Below are positions 16,261 through 23,726 of a DNA stretch of 64,000 bases, in pieces. Location: assembly GCA_044867525.1 (NCBI GenBank), contig JBIOVB010000016.1:1-64000 (forward strand), read 5' to 3'. Source of the stretch: JALYNX01 sp044867525. Its GTDB lineage: Bacteria > Actinomycetota > Acidimicrobiia > Spongiisociales > ZC4RG35. The notes below the pieces were generated by a model. The model had not been told where the DNA came from and searched no databases. It worked only from the letters and a program-made list of their open reading frames with translations. The translations under genes were made by a program, and so were the position numbers. The stretch's first letter is position 1. Every line of letters starts with the position of its first letter.

Positions 16261-17045
16261 GCCTTCTCGCCTTCCCCTACCGCGACGGCGTGGAACCCGC
16301 CATCGACGTGGATCACCTCGCCGGATGTCATCGGTGCCCAATCACTGAGCAAAACGCAGATCATGCGAGCCACCGGCTCGGGGTTGGTCGGGTCCCAGGC
16401 AAGAGGCGAACGGTCGCTCCACACCTTCTCGAAGGCGTCGAAGCCCGGGATCGATTTGGCGGCGATTGTCAGCAGCGGCCCGGCAGAGACCGCATTGACC
16501 CTGATCCCCCGGGGGCCCAGGTCCTTGGCCAGATACCGGGTCACACTCTGCAGAGCAGACTTGGCCACCCCCATCCAGTCGTATGCGGGCCAGGCCTGGG
16601 TGTTGTCGAAGTCGAGAGTCACCATCGCCCCCCCGCCCGCTGCTTCGAAGAGCGGGAGAAGGGCCACGGTCAGCGTCTTGTAGGAGAAGGCCGAAGTGAC
16701 GAAAGCAGTCTGTGCCGACTCGACGGGGGTGTTCAGGAAGTTGCCACCCAGGGCGTCGTCGGGAGCGAAGGCAATGGCGTGGAGAGCGCCGTCGATCCGA
16801 CCCCAACGGGTGTCGAGGTCGGCGACAACCGAATCGACCTGGGCCGGGTCGTTGATGTCGAGCTCGAGGACCGGGCACTCGGAGGGCAACCTCTGCACGG
16901 AGCGCTCGGTCAACCGCAGCCCGCGCCCGAAGCCGGTGGCGACGATCTCTGCGCCTTCCTCCTGGGCGATCCGAGCCGCGTGCCACGCGATCGAGTCATC
17001 GGTGAGCACCCCTGTTATCAGCAGTTTCTTGCCTTCGAGCAGCAT
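16257..17045 (-). CDS. fabI: Enoyl-[acyl-carrier-protein] reductase (NADH), FabI type
   Basis: Last reductive step of fatty-acid elongation (type II). The N-terminus KKLLITGVLTDDSIAWHAA is the FabI form of the Rossmann dinucleotide motif. The active site is the FabI-specific Tyr-x6-Lys (YDWMGVAK). RYLAKDLGPRGIRVNAVSAG and the ending GEVIHVDGGFH are typical. Length is 262. ATG 17045 is preceded by AGGAGG, which fixes the start; the open frame continues upstream into the neighbouring membrane gene and is not coding there. It could be InhA-like in chain-length preference, but this cannot be judged from sequence. Confidence 0.95.
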   Translation of the reverse strand: MLLEGKKLLITGVLTDDSIAWHAARIAQEEGAEIVATGFGRGLRLTERSVQRLPSECPVLELDINDPAQVDSVVADLDTRWGRIDGALHAIAFAPDDALGGNFLNTPVESAQTAFVTSAFSYKTLTVALLPLFEAAGGGAMVTLDFDNTQAWPAYDWMGVAKSALQSVTRYLAKDLGPRGIRVNAVSAGPLLTIAAKSIPGFDAFEKVWSDRSPLAWDPTNPEPVARMICVLLSDWAPMTSGEVIHVDGGFHAVAVGEGEKA

Positions 17046-17053
17046 TTGCCCTC

Positions 17054-17413
17054 CTAGAAGCTCTTGCCGAACGTCATGATGCCCCTGATGGCCAGGCCCA
17101 TGGCGAACAGAAGGAGCAGGCCGTAATACAGCGTGGGCCGCCGGCGAAACTGGGCGCGATAGATGTAGGAGAAAGTGAAGGTCACCGCGATCACCACGCC
17201 ATAGAAGACGTGCTGGTTGCCGGGCTCGACTCCCCCCGAGGCGACGATGACCCCGGTCACGACCTGGACCAGGAGCCCGACTACGGCCAGCCCGACCGCC
17301 CACAGGAACGCACGGGGCGGGCTCTCCCTGCGGAACATGGCAACCCCCCAGAGCCCGACCAACCCGCTGATCCCGGCGGCCAAATAGCCCCAGGTGGTGT
17401 GGAACGAGCTCAC
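17054..17413 (-). CDS. Small four-helix membrane protein of unknown function
   Basis: A protein of about 119 residues with four hydrophobic helices (approximately 6-27, 36-60, 70-88 and 96-116) and little else, ending RGIMTFGKSF. The frame stays open upstream, but the residues there look non-coding and overlap the intergenic region, so I place the start at GTG 17413 (VSSFHTTWGYLAAG). No motif identifies a family. It lies 8 nt upstream of fabI on the same strand, so it is probably co-transcribed with it. Confidence 0.65.
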   Translation of the reverse strand: MSSFHTTWGYLAAGISGLVGLWGVAMFRRESPPRAFLWAVGLAVVGLLVQVVTGVIVASGGVEPGNQHVFYGVVIAVTFTFSYIYRAQFRRRPTLYYGLLLLFAMGLAIRGIMTFGKSF

Positions 17414-17525
17414 CTGTGGAGCATAGGGTGGGCCATTCCCGCCGGCGGATTTTCGACCATCAAGTAGGAGACCCCGGGCAGTGACCGGATTACACTCTGC
17501 GTGGCAGGCAGGAAGGGAGTTTGAG

Positions 17526-17786
17526 ATGTTCGAGGCAGTGGAGTTCATCGAGGCACCCGGTCAGCCGGAACCGAGCGAGACGGTCCTCGGCGAGTTCGCC
17601 GAGGAGATGGAGGCAGTGCAGAGGGCTCGGACGGCCAAGATGGAGTTCGCCACCTCCGCTTCCAAGGCGTACGCATGGTGGGTGGTCCGCCAGCAAGGCG
17701 CCAAGCTCGCCCATTTCATCGCAGACTCCAAGAGCGACAAGGAGTTCGTGCTCGACCTGACCTCCGGGCAGCTCATCGAGGTCTAG
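17526..17786 (+). CDS. Small hypothetical protein (86 aa)
   Basis: A soluble, acidic 86-residue protein (MFEAVEFIEAPGQPEPSETV) with a predicted helix (FAEEMEAVQRARTAKMEFAT) and a C-terminal strand-like end, SDKEFVLDLTSGQLIEV. ATG 17526 follows GGAAGGGAG at good spacing. Codon choice is strongly G/C at third positions, consistent with real coding. It is divergent from the fabI-linked membrane gene. I recognise no family. Confidence 0.65.
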   Translation: MFEAVEFIEAPGQPEPSETVLGEFAEEMEAVQRARTAKMEFATSASKAYAWWVVRQQGAKLAHFIADSKSDKEFVLDLTSGQLIEV

Positions 17787-17893
17787 CCCCCTCCCCCACC
17801 GTTTTCGCGCGCCGTTCTTGGGCTATAGGTCGATATCGGCGAGACAAAACGGCGAATGCCCGGACCGTAGGGCGGCCAGGCCGCGGCGATGAG
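17787..17893. other. Short intergenic gap with an isolated TTTTCGCG box
   Basis: 107 bp between two convergent genes. It contains one TTTTCGCG octamer (17802-17809), the same octamer found as spaced pairs in the 20.5-21.4 kb gene-free region. Here only a single copy occurs. No convincing terminator is present. Confidence 0.4.
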
Positions 17894-18274
17894 CTAGGCC
17901 TCTACCTCCGACAACTCGATGGTGTTGCCGTCGCCGTCCTTGAACCAGGCAGCCTTGAATGGGCCCATGGTCATCAGACCGTCGACCGTCTTGAAGTCGG
18001 GCAGGTCGTACTCCTCGAACTCCAGCCCTCGGGATCTCAAGTCCGACATCACCGCCTCGATGTCGGTGACCTGAAAACTGGCAGCCGTGTTCTGGGCCGT
18101 CCCGGCATAGCCGCTCGGGGTGATCACAAACCAGGTGCCCTGGGCACACTCGTACCAAAGGCCACCGGGGTCCTCTTTCGCCGGTGCGGTCCCGGTCTTC
18201 TCCTCATACCAGGATCGGGCCCGAGCCAGGTCATGTGAAGGCAGGACGGCGAAGACCTTGAACTGGGAGAGCAC
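17894..18274 (-). CDS. VOC/glyoxalase-fold protein
   Basis: A 126-residue vicinal-oxygen-chelate protein with two beta-alpha-beta-beta-beta halves: VFAVLPSHDLARARSWYEE, then GGLWYECAQGTWFVITPS, SFQVTDIEAVMSDLRSRGLEFEE and WFKDGDGNTIELSE. The ending DGDGNTIEL is the typical VOC metal-site strand with its Glu ligand. Start GTG 18274 lies downstream of AAAGGAAG. The substrate is unknown; dioxygenase, glyoxalase and resistance roles are all known in this fold. Confidence 0.85.
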   Translation of the reverse strand: MLSQFKVFAVLPSHDLARARSWYEEKTGTAPAKEDPGGLWYECAQGTWFVITPSGYAGTAQNTAASFQVTDIEAVMSDLRSRGLEFEEYDLPDFKTVDGLMTMGPFKAAWFKDGDGNTIELSEVEA

Positions 18275-18305
18275 GACTGACTTCCTTTCGGGCGCGGAGC
18301 CGACG

Positions 18306-19919
18306 CTACTCCTCGAGAAGTAGGTCGGCGTACTGGTCCCGAACCACCTTCTTGTCGAACTTGCCGGTGCCGGTCTTCGGGATCTGCTCGATGAACACCA
18401 CCCTGTCCGGCATCCACCACTTGGCCACCCGGTCCTCGAGGAAGTCCAGGACGTCCTCCTCGGAGACCTCGGAGCCTGGATTGGCAACCACGAACGCCGC
18501 CGGGCGCTCCTGCCACTTGACGTGCTTGAGACCCACGACGGTTGCCTCGGCGACGCTGGGGTGAGCCATGATCGCGTTTTCCAGGTCGATGGTGGAGATC
18601 CACTCCCCACCCGACTTGATGACGTCCTTCGCCCGATCAGTGATCCGGATGTAGCCCTCGGGCGTGATCTTGGCGACATCACCGGTGCGCAGCCATCCGT
18701 CCTCGAATGACTGGGCAGACCGGGGGTCGCGGTAATACTCGGCCGCGATCCAGGGCCCGCGGATGAGGAGCTCGCCGAAGGCAACTCCGTCGTGGGGCAA
18801 CTCCTCCCCGATGTCGTCCACGATCTTCACCTTGAGGCCCGCTATCGGCATCCCCGCCGTCTCCAGGAAGTCGAGCTGGCGATGCAGGTCCCACTCCTCC
18901 ATCTCGGGCTTCAATGTTGCGGTGGAGGCCACCGGGTTGGTCTCGGTCATTCCCCAGCCCTGGACCACCCGAATCCCCCGCTCCACCCAGAACCACTCGA
19001 TCATGGCCCGGGGTACGGCAGACCCTCCGCAGAGGAAAGCCCGAATCGAGGAAACGTCGACCTCGGGGTGGGCCTCGAGGTGTTGCCTGATCCCGAGCCA
19101 GACGGTGGGCACGCCGGCGCTGAACGTGACCTTTTCACCCTCGAAGAGACGGACCAGGCCCTCGGGAGTGAGATCGGGCCCGGGATAGGTGAGCTTGGCC
19201 CCTTGGGCGACGGCCATGAACGGGTAGCCCCAGGCCGAGGCATGGAACATCGGGACCACGGGCAACACGTTGTCCGAGGCGGTCATCGCGTAGTTGGCCA
19301 GGTTGGAGATGGTATGGAGGTAGGTGGAGCGCTGGGTGTAGGCCACTCCCTTGGGGTTGCCGGTGGTCCCCGAGCTGTAACAGAGCATCATCGGCGACCG
19401 CTCGTCGAGCTCCGGCCATATGCCGTGCTCGGGCACGTCACCGATCAGGTCCTCGTAAGAGATGGACCCCGAGAGCGCGGGGTCGGCATCCGGGCCCATG
19501 ACCACGTAGGTCTCGACCGTCTCCAGCTGCCTGGCGAGCGGCGCCAGCAGTGGGACCAGGTCGGGATCGACGAACATGACACGGTCGCCGGCGTGATTGA
19601 CGATGTAGGCAACCTGGTCGGCGAACAGCCGGATGTTCACCGTGTGACAGATCAGCCCCGTGTTGGCCGTGGCCCAATAGAGCTCGTGATGCCTCCGGTT
19701 GTTCCAGGCGAAGGTCGCGACCGCGTCGCCGCTGCCCAGGCCCAGACCCTCGAGGGCGGTAGCCAGTCTCCGGACCCGGGCATCGGTTTCCCCGTAGGTG
19801 CTTCGCACCTGGGAACGGTCTGCCTCGACCGAGACGATCTCCTGGTCGGGATAGAGCCAGACCGAACGGTCATAGAGCGTCGACAGGTTCAGGGGAAAGT
19901 CGTCCTGCATGTGAGGCAT
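18306..19919 (-). CDS. Medium/long-chain acyl-CoA synthetase (AMP-forming)
   Basis: A 537-residue ANL-superfamily ligase that activates a carboxylic acid to acyl-CoA via acyl-AMP. The P-loop motif is YSSGTTGNPKGVAYTQRS (about 180-197), motif A5 is GWGMTETNP, the hinge Asp is in DGWLRTGDVAKI, and the C-terminal catalytic Lys is in PKTGTGKFDKK. The sequence fits FadD-type synthetases of the alkK/FadD3 group. The start overlaps the stop of the upstream PH-like gene (TGATG). No beta-oxidation genes are adjacent here. Specificity cannot be read from the sequence. Confidence 0.92.
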   Translation of the reverse strand: MPHMQDDFPLNLSTLYDRSVWLYPDQEIVSVEADRSQVRSTYGETDARVRRLATALEGLGLGSGDAVATFAWNNRRHHELYWATANTGLICHTVNIRLFADQVAYIVNHAGDRVMFVDPDLVPLLAPLARQLETVETYVVMGPDADPALSGSISYEDLIGDVPEHGIWPELDERSPMMLCYSSGTTGNPKGVAYTQRSTYLHTISNLANYAMTASDNVLPVVPMFHASAWGYPFMAVAQGAKLTYPGPDLTPEGLVRLFEGEKVTFSAGVPTVWLGIRQHLEAHPEVDVSSIRAFLCGGSAVPRAMIEWFWVERGIRVVQGWGMTETNPVASTATLKPEMEEWDLHRQLDFLETAGMPIAGLKVKIVDDIGEELPHDGVAFGELLIRGPWIAAEYYRDPRSAQSFEDGWLRTGDVAKITPEGYIRITDRAKDVIKSGGEWISTIDLENAIMAHPSVAEATVVGLKHVKWQERPAAFVVANPGSEVSEEDVLDFLEDRVAKWWMPDRVVFIEQIPKTGTGKFDKKVVRDQYADLLLEE

Positions 19920-20542
19920 CAGGCGCCTCCCAGCAGTTTCCTCTTCTCCGTCTCGAACTCCTCGTCGGTGAGCTTGCCCTCGTCATGGAGCCGGGAGAGG
20001 GTGTCGAGCTGCGAGGCAGCGCTCTGAGGTGGAGAAGGCGCGGGCGCCGGAGACGCGCCGCGCATTTCCACCATGCGTCGTTCCCGTGCCTCATAGATGG
20101 TCTTCTGGATGGCCTCCGGATTCGGGATGTCCGTGTAGCGGGACTGCCCATGGGTCCCTGCCGACTCGATGAGCAGGTCGCCAGATCCGAACATCCTCTC
20201 GATGACACCCTGCTTGAAAGCCACGTCATTGATGACCTCGAGCGGGATCTCCTTGCCCTGCTTGGAGATCAATCCGGCGCGGTGGATCACCCGCTCGTTG
20301 GTGATCACGTGTTGGGTCGTCCACCAGCGGGTGAACTCGGTCACGACCAGGACGAACCAGATGACGACGAGGGCGGTGATCACCCATCCCTGTCCGGTGA
20401 ACGAGAAGGTGACCGCGATCAGGATCACGAGCACTCCCACCAATACCGTGAGTAGCACCTCCTTGACTATTTGAAGCCAGTGAGGCTTGAACTCGGTGAT
20501 GATCTCCTCACCGGGGCTGAGCAGCTTCGTCGGGTATCCCAT
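19919..20542 (-). CDS. Bacterial PH-domain membrane protein with C-terminal SHOCT motif
   Basis: A 207-residue protein. The N-terminal LSPGEEIITEFKPHWLQIVKE leads into two adjacent transmembrane helices (about 26-48 and 52-70). A bacterial PH domain follows (about 72-150: TTQHVITNERVIHRAGLISK, EIPLEVINDVAFKQG, DLLIESAG). After a Pro/Ala linker the C-terminus is a SHOCT motif, LDTLSRLHDEGKLTDEEFE. This architecture is common in actinobacteria and thought to be membrane-associated, but its function is unknown. It is coupled to the acyl-CoA synthetase downstream (TGATG). Confidence 0.85.
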   Translation of the reverse strand: MGYPTKLLSPGEEIITEFKPHWLQIVKEVLLTVLVGVLVILIAVTFSFTGQGWVITALVVIWFVLVVTEFTRWWTTQHVITNERVIHRAGLISKQGKEIPLEVINDVAFKQGVIERMFGSGDLLIESAGTHGQSRYTDIPNPEAIQKTIYEARERRMVEMRGASPAPAPSPPQSAASQLDTLSRLHDEGKLTDEEFETEKRKLLGGA

Positions 20543-20587
20543 GAGTCCGAGGCTACATACGGGCTGTGAGGGGTGACGGCAGGTCTG

Positions 20588-20645
20588 ACGCGAGAAGGCC
20601 CCGAGGGAGCATTGGCCGAAGCCTCAACCCTCTCGGGGCTCTCGA
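20588..20645 (-). repeat. Structured repeat core, copy A
   Basis: A 58-bp copy starting ACGCGAGAAGGCCCCGAGGG and ending CTCTCGGGGCTCTCGA. It matches copy B at 21110-21166 with one single-base gap and only a few substitutions. On the minus strand it folds as GAGAGCCCCGAGAGGG pairing with CCCTCGGGG...TTCTC, around an inner GGC-UUCG-GCC hairpin (20614-20623). This gives a terminator-shaped structure followed by CGCGT. Confidence 0.8.
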
Positions 20646-21057
20646 CCCGTTCGATGTCGGGCCGGGGACCCAACTCCGATCGGGAGTTTCGTCGTGGCCG
20701 AAGCCGCCGACGTGCGCTCACGGGACTGCCCCGATCCGAAGACCGGTGCGATCCTGTGATCGCTCTCCCCGTTTCCAGGGAGGTTGCGGATCCGAGGATC
20801 CGCCGGCCGATTGACCGCCCGACGATCCCGAAGGATCCCCGTTCGGCCCGTCGGCCAAACCCTGAGCCCGCGGTTTCCCGTTGGCTCCGGGCCCCGCATC
20901 GGGGAATTCTTCCCGGCCCGGCTCTCGCCGTTCCGTACCCACGATCCGGGTCGCCGCAGGGTCTCCCCCTTGGCGTGACCGGCAACGTAGACCGCCCTAT
21001 TGGCGGTGGCAAACCCGAAGCACGATTGGTTTTCGCGTTCTTCGAATGCTTTTCGCG
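20588..21057 (-). ncRNA. Candidate structured non-coding RNA, unit A
   Basis: Hypothetical minus-strand transcript bounded upstream by the CGCGAAAAG-N11-CGCGAAAAC box pair (21057 to 21029) and downstream by repeat core A. Its middle contains perfect UUCG-tetraloop hairpins on the minus strand: GATCC-UUCG-GGATC (20824-20837), CCGGUC-UUCG-GAUCGG (20731-20746), and GGC-UUCG-GCC (20696-20705). UUCG loops are a hallmark of stable RNA and appear only in this orientation. Boundaries are guesses; no RNA family is recognised. Confidence 0.35.
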
Positions 21058-21109
21058 AACCGTCCTTGGTGCCGCGATCACAGGGACTCAATAGCATCGA
21101 CGTCCAGTT

Positions 21110-21166
21110 ACGCGAGAAACCCCGAGGGAGCTCCGGCCGAAGCCGCAGCCCTCTCGGGGCTCTCGA
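21110..21166 (-). repeat. Structured repeat core, copy B
   Basis: A 57-bp copy of the same element (ACGCGAGAAACCCCGAGGGA ... CTCTCGGGGCTCTCGA). On the minus strand the long stem CCCCGAGAGGG / CCCTCGGGG is followed by TTTCTCG. The inner hairpin CGGC-UUCG-GCCG lies at 21134-21145. Differences from copy A fall mainly in the inner loop flanks, while the outer stem is conserved. Confidence 0.8.
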
Positions 21167-21338
21167 GCCACCTGCCGGGAAAGCGGGCCCCCAGCTGGTG
21201 GCGATCCGGAGAAGCCGAAGCCTCTCCTTCCCCAACCCGGGCGAACCCGTGTCGGTAGTCGGGAAAGTACGAAGTCGGCAATTGGATTTCAACCCCATTC
21301 GCATTCGAGTTTTCGCGCCCTGCCGATTCTTTTCGCGG
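21110..21338 (-). ncRNA. Candidate structured non-coding RNA, unit B
   Basis: Second hypothetical unit, about 230 nt, with the same ends as unit A: the CGCGAAAA box pair (21337-21310) and repeat core B. The middle has an 8-bp hairpin GGAGAGGC-UUCG-GCUUCUCC (21227-21208, one G-U pair). The middle segments of A and B differ in length and sequence, while the ends are conserved. The upstream boxes also lie about 55 nt from the plus-strand nuclease start at 21392, so they could instead regulate that gene. Confidence 0.35.
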
Positions 21339-21391
21339 GTGGTGCCCGAGCCTCCGCGTTTCTGTCGCACCCCGGTCTTACACTCGGCGGA

Positions 21392-22177
21392 GTGACCGTT
21401 GAATTGGGTTTGCCCCGCCTGGAGACCCTCTCCCCAAGCCGAGCCGGGGACTTCAAGACCTGCCCCCAGCTGTTCAAGTTCCGGGCAATCGACCGGCTTC
21501 CCGAGCCGACGTCGGTGTATCAGGCGAGGGGCACCACCGCTCATCTCGCCCTACAACGGTTATTCGACCACCCCGCCGTGGAGCGCTCCCCTGCGCTGTT
21601 GTACGACCTGTTCCGCGAGGCCTGGACCGAGCTCCGCGGGGACGAGGAGTTCGAAGGGCTCTTCGACGGCATCGAGGCCGAGCGCCAATGGGGCATGGAG
21701 TCCATGGAGCTCCTCGCCAACTACTTCGGCGTCGAGGACCCGAAGTCTTTCGACCCGGTCGATAGAGAGCTCGACATGCTCGAGGACCTCGATGGCATCG
21801 TCATCCGCGGCATCCTCGACCGGATCGATCGCGATCGCGACGGCCGGCTGGTCATCACGGACTACAAGACCGGGAGAGCGCCCCCGGAACGATATGCGCT
21901 CCCTGCCTTCTTCGCCCTCAAGATCTACGCCCTGCTCATCCGGCGCCGAACTGGGGAGACGCCGAGCGAGATCAGGCTTCTCTACCTGAACGGCCCGACC
22001 GAGTATCGGCTTGCTATCGACGATCGGCAGCTCGACGCTATGGACGGACAGCTGCGCGCCCTGTGGAATGCGATCGAGCGGGCGATGGCTTCAGAGCGTT
22101 ACCCGACCCGCCCTGGCCGTCTCTGTGACTGGTGCTCGTTCAAGGGGATCTGCCCAGCTTTCACCGAGCCGGACTAG
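21392..22177 (+). CDS. Stand-alone RecB/Cas4-like PD-(D/E)XK nuclease with Fe-S cluster cysteines
   Basis: A 261-residue single-domain nuclease of the RecB/Cas4 type. Core: RGTTAHLALQRLF (active-site His), GILDRIDRDRDG (Asp) and LVITDYKTGRAP (D-x-K). Four cysteines suited to a 4Fe-4S cluster are split as in AddB/Cas4: Cys24 in FKTCPQLF and Cys245, Cys248, Cys254 in CDWCSFKGIC. There is no helicase domain. Start GTG 21392 follows GGCGGA. No cas genes or CRISPR array are nearby. The AdnAB-type pair, which carries the same nuclease fold, lies 1.5 kb downstream, so a role in recombination or DNA repair is likely. Confidence 0.88.
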   Translation: MTVELGLPRLETLSPSRAGDFKTCPQLFKFRAIDRLPEPTSVYQARGTTAHLALQRLFDHPAVERSPALLYDLFREAWTELRGDEEFEGLFDGIEAERQWGMESMELLANYFGVEDPKSFDPVDRELDMLEDLDGIVIRGILDRIDRDRDGRLVITDYKTGRAPPERYALPAFFALKIYALLIRRRTGETPSEIRLLYLNGPTEYRLAIDDRQLDAMDGQLRALWNAIERAMASERYPTRPGRLCDWCSFKGICPAFTEPD

Positions 22178-22201
22178 TGGCCTGCCCTTGAAATAGGGCC
22201 G

Positions 22202-23494
22202 CTAGGGGAAGATCCCTCGCACCAGCTTGGCGTCGGCCACCTTGCGAATCCCCTTGATCAGGGCGGCGCTCCTCATGTCGACCTTCTCGCTCAGTGTGAT
22301 GTTGTGCACATCGCTGAATGCACGGGTCATGATCTCACGGAGCCGGGCCACGACTTCGTTCTCGGTCCAGAAGTACTTCTGCACGTCCTGGACCCACTCG
22401 AAATAGGACACGGTGACCCCTCCGGCGTTGGCCAGGATGTCGGGGACGACGAATACCCCTTTGGCCCTGAGCAGGTCGTCTGCCTCGAGAGTGGTCGGCC
22501 CGTTGGCGCCTTCGATTATCAGCTTGGCCTGGACCTGCTCGGCATTGTCCGCCCGGATGACGTTCTGGACCGCGGCCGGCACCAGGACATCCACCGGCAG
22601 CCCGAAGATCGCATCCCCCTCGATGTGATCGGCGTCTGGAAACCCTTCGAGGAACCGGTTCTCGTCGACCCACTTGGTCAACGCATCGACGTCGAGGCCG
22701 TCGGGGTTGTACACGGCACCCGAGATGTCCGATACCGCAACCACGTTGACGCCCATCTGCTGACCTGCGATCGCCGCGTAGCGGCCGACGTTCCCGAACC
22801 CGTGGATGGCCACGGTCGCGGCCGAGGTGTCGAGCTCGACCGCCGCCGCCGCCTGAGGCAAGAGGAACATGAGCCCTCGCCCGGTCGCCTCCCGCCGGGC
22901 AACGCTTCCTCCGAGCGCGGGCGGCTTGCCGGTTACCACCGCCGGCACCGCATGCCCGACGTGTTGGGAGTAGGTGTCCATGAGCCAGGCCATAACCTGC
23001 TCGTTGGTGCCCAGGTCCGGCGCCGGGATGTCGGTGTCGGGCCCGATCACGTTGATGATCTCCATGGTGAACCGGCGGGTGACCCGCTGCAGCTCCGCCC
23101 TTGACAGCTGCATCGGATCGAGCCGCACCCCGCCCTTTGCACCACCGAACGGGACACCGACGATCGAGCACTTCCAGGTCATCAGCATCGCGAGTGCAGC
23201 CACCTCGCCGAGGTCCACATCGGGGGCGAACCTGATCCCTCCCTTGGTCGGCCCCATGGTGGTCAGGTGTTGGACCCGGTACCCGAAGAGCGTCTCCACC
23301 TCCGAGTAGTTGTCGTGGCGGAACGGGAAGCTGACGACGGTCGCCTTCTGGGGGACGCGAAGTCGGTCGGCGACGTTGTCATCGAGGCCCATCAACCGGG
23401 CGACCCGATCGAACTGGCCGACCGCCTCGTTGTACATCGGGGATGCGAACTCGTGCTGGGTGGCCTTGGTCGCCTCGCCATGGGTCGTTGTCAT
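22202..23494 (-). CDS. gdhA: Glutamate dehydrogenase (Glu/Leu/Phe/Val dehydrogenase family)
   Basis: A 430-residue amino-acid dehydrogenase that interconverts glutamate and 2-oxoglutarate plus ammonia. The substrate domain shows GPTKGGIRF and CSIVGVPFGGAKGGV, with the catalytic Lys. PAPDLGTNEQVMAW follows, and the NAD(P) Rossmann domain has VAIHGFGNVGRYAA. The length (about 430) fits the GudB/RocG-type hexameric GDH rather than leucine dehydrogenase. I start at ATG 23494 (MTTTHGEA). The cofactor choice (NAD versus NADP) is not certain. It separates the stand-alone nuclease from the AdnAB-type genes. Confidence 0.93.
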   Translation of the reverse strand: MTTTHGEATKATQHEFASPMYNEAVGQFDRVARLMGLDDNVADRLRVPQKATVVSFPFRHDNYSEVETLFGYRVQHLTTMGPTKGGIRFAPDVDLGEVAALAMLMTWKCSIVGVPFGGAKGGVRLDPMQLSRAELQRVTRRFTMEIINVIGPDTDIPAPDLGTNEQVMAWLMDTYSQHVGHAVPAVVTGKPPALGGSVARREATGRGLMFLLPQAAAAVELDTSAATVAIHGFGNVGRYAAIAGQQMGVNVVAVSDISGAVYNPDGLDVDALTKWVDENRFLEGFPDADHIEGDAIFGLPVDVLVPAAVQNVIRADNAEQVQAKLIIEGANGPTTLEADDLLRAKGVFVVPDILANAGGVTVSYFEWVQDVQKYFWTENEVVARLREIMTRAFSDVHNITLSEKVDMRSAALIKGIRKVADAKLVRGIFP

Positions 23495-23566
23495 GCCACA
23501 TCTCATCCTAAGCCGGATCGGGCCGTCGGCTACTTCCTGTCACACCCGGTGCTTAGCGTGCCAGGT

Positions 23567-23710
23567 ATGAACACATACACCCCTTTTTGGCAACAACAGG
23601 GTGAAACCCCGGTCGATCCGTTCCAGGACCCCGTGGCCTATCTCCGGTGCTTCGGCATCGAGGCAGAGCTGGTCGCATCCTTCCCGGTCGGTCTCACCCC
23701 GGCAGCCTGA
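23567..23710 (+). CDS. Possible 47-residue small protein upstream of the helicase-nuclease
   Basis: ATG 23567 opens a 47-codon frame (MNTYTPFWQQQGETPVDPFQ ...) ending 16 nt before the helicase-nuclease start. About 70% of its third positions are G/C, below its neighbours but compatible with coding. The RBS is weak (CCAGGT). It has no signal peptide or recognised motif. It could be a leader peptide or simply an open frame. I list it because nothing else occupies the gap between gdhA and the helicase. Confidence 0.35.
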   Translation: MNTYTPFWQQQGETPVDPFQDPVAYLRCFGIEAELVASFPVGLTPAA

Positions 23711-23726
23711 GACGTACGATCGAGTC

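Larger units (their letters stand above)
20543..21391. other. 849-bp gene-free region with tandem structured repeats
   Basis: No reading frame here looks like protein: the long frames are Arg/Pro/Ser-rich shadows on both strands, with no RBS or family motif. The stretch holds two copies of a 57-58 bp inverted-repeat core (20588-20645 and 21110-21166). It also has two TTTTCGCG-N12-TTTTCGCG pairs (21030-21057 and 21310-21337) and several short hairpins that carry CGAA loops on the plus strand, i.e. UUCG loops on the minus strand. In minus-strand order each unit is paired box, variable structured middle, terminator-like core. I interpret it as possibly two related non-coding RNA genes. Confidence 0.6.

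Noticed and set aside
17872..17890. GCGGCC-A-GGCCGC palindrome after the VOC gene as a terminator
   Set aside because: The 1-nt loop cannot form a proper hairpin and no T-tract follows.
20624..21544. 306-codon minus-strand open frame across the gene-free region
   Set aside because: Composition is Arg/Gly/Pro/Ser-rich, there is no RBS or motif, and it runs into the 5' part of the nuclease gene. The hairpins and repeats explain the sequence better.
21392..22177. Cas4 of a CRISPR system
   Set aside because: Fold and cysteine pattern fit Cas4, but no other cas gene or array is present, and AdnAB-type nucleases are nearby. A repair nuclease is the safer call.
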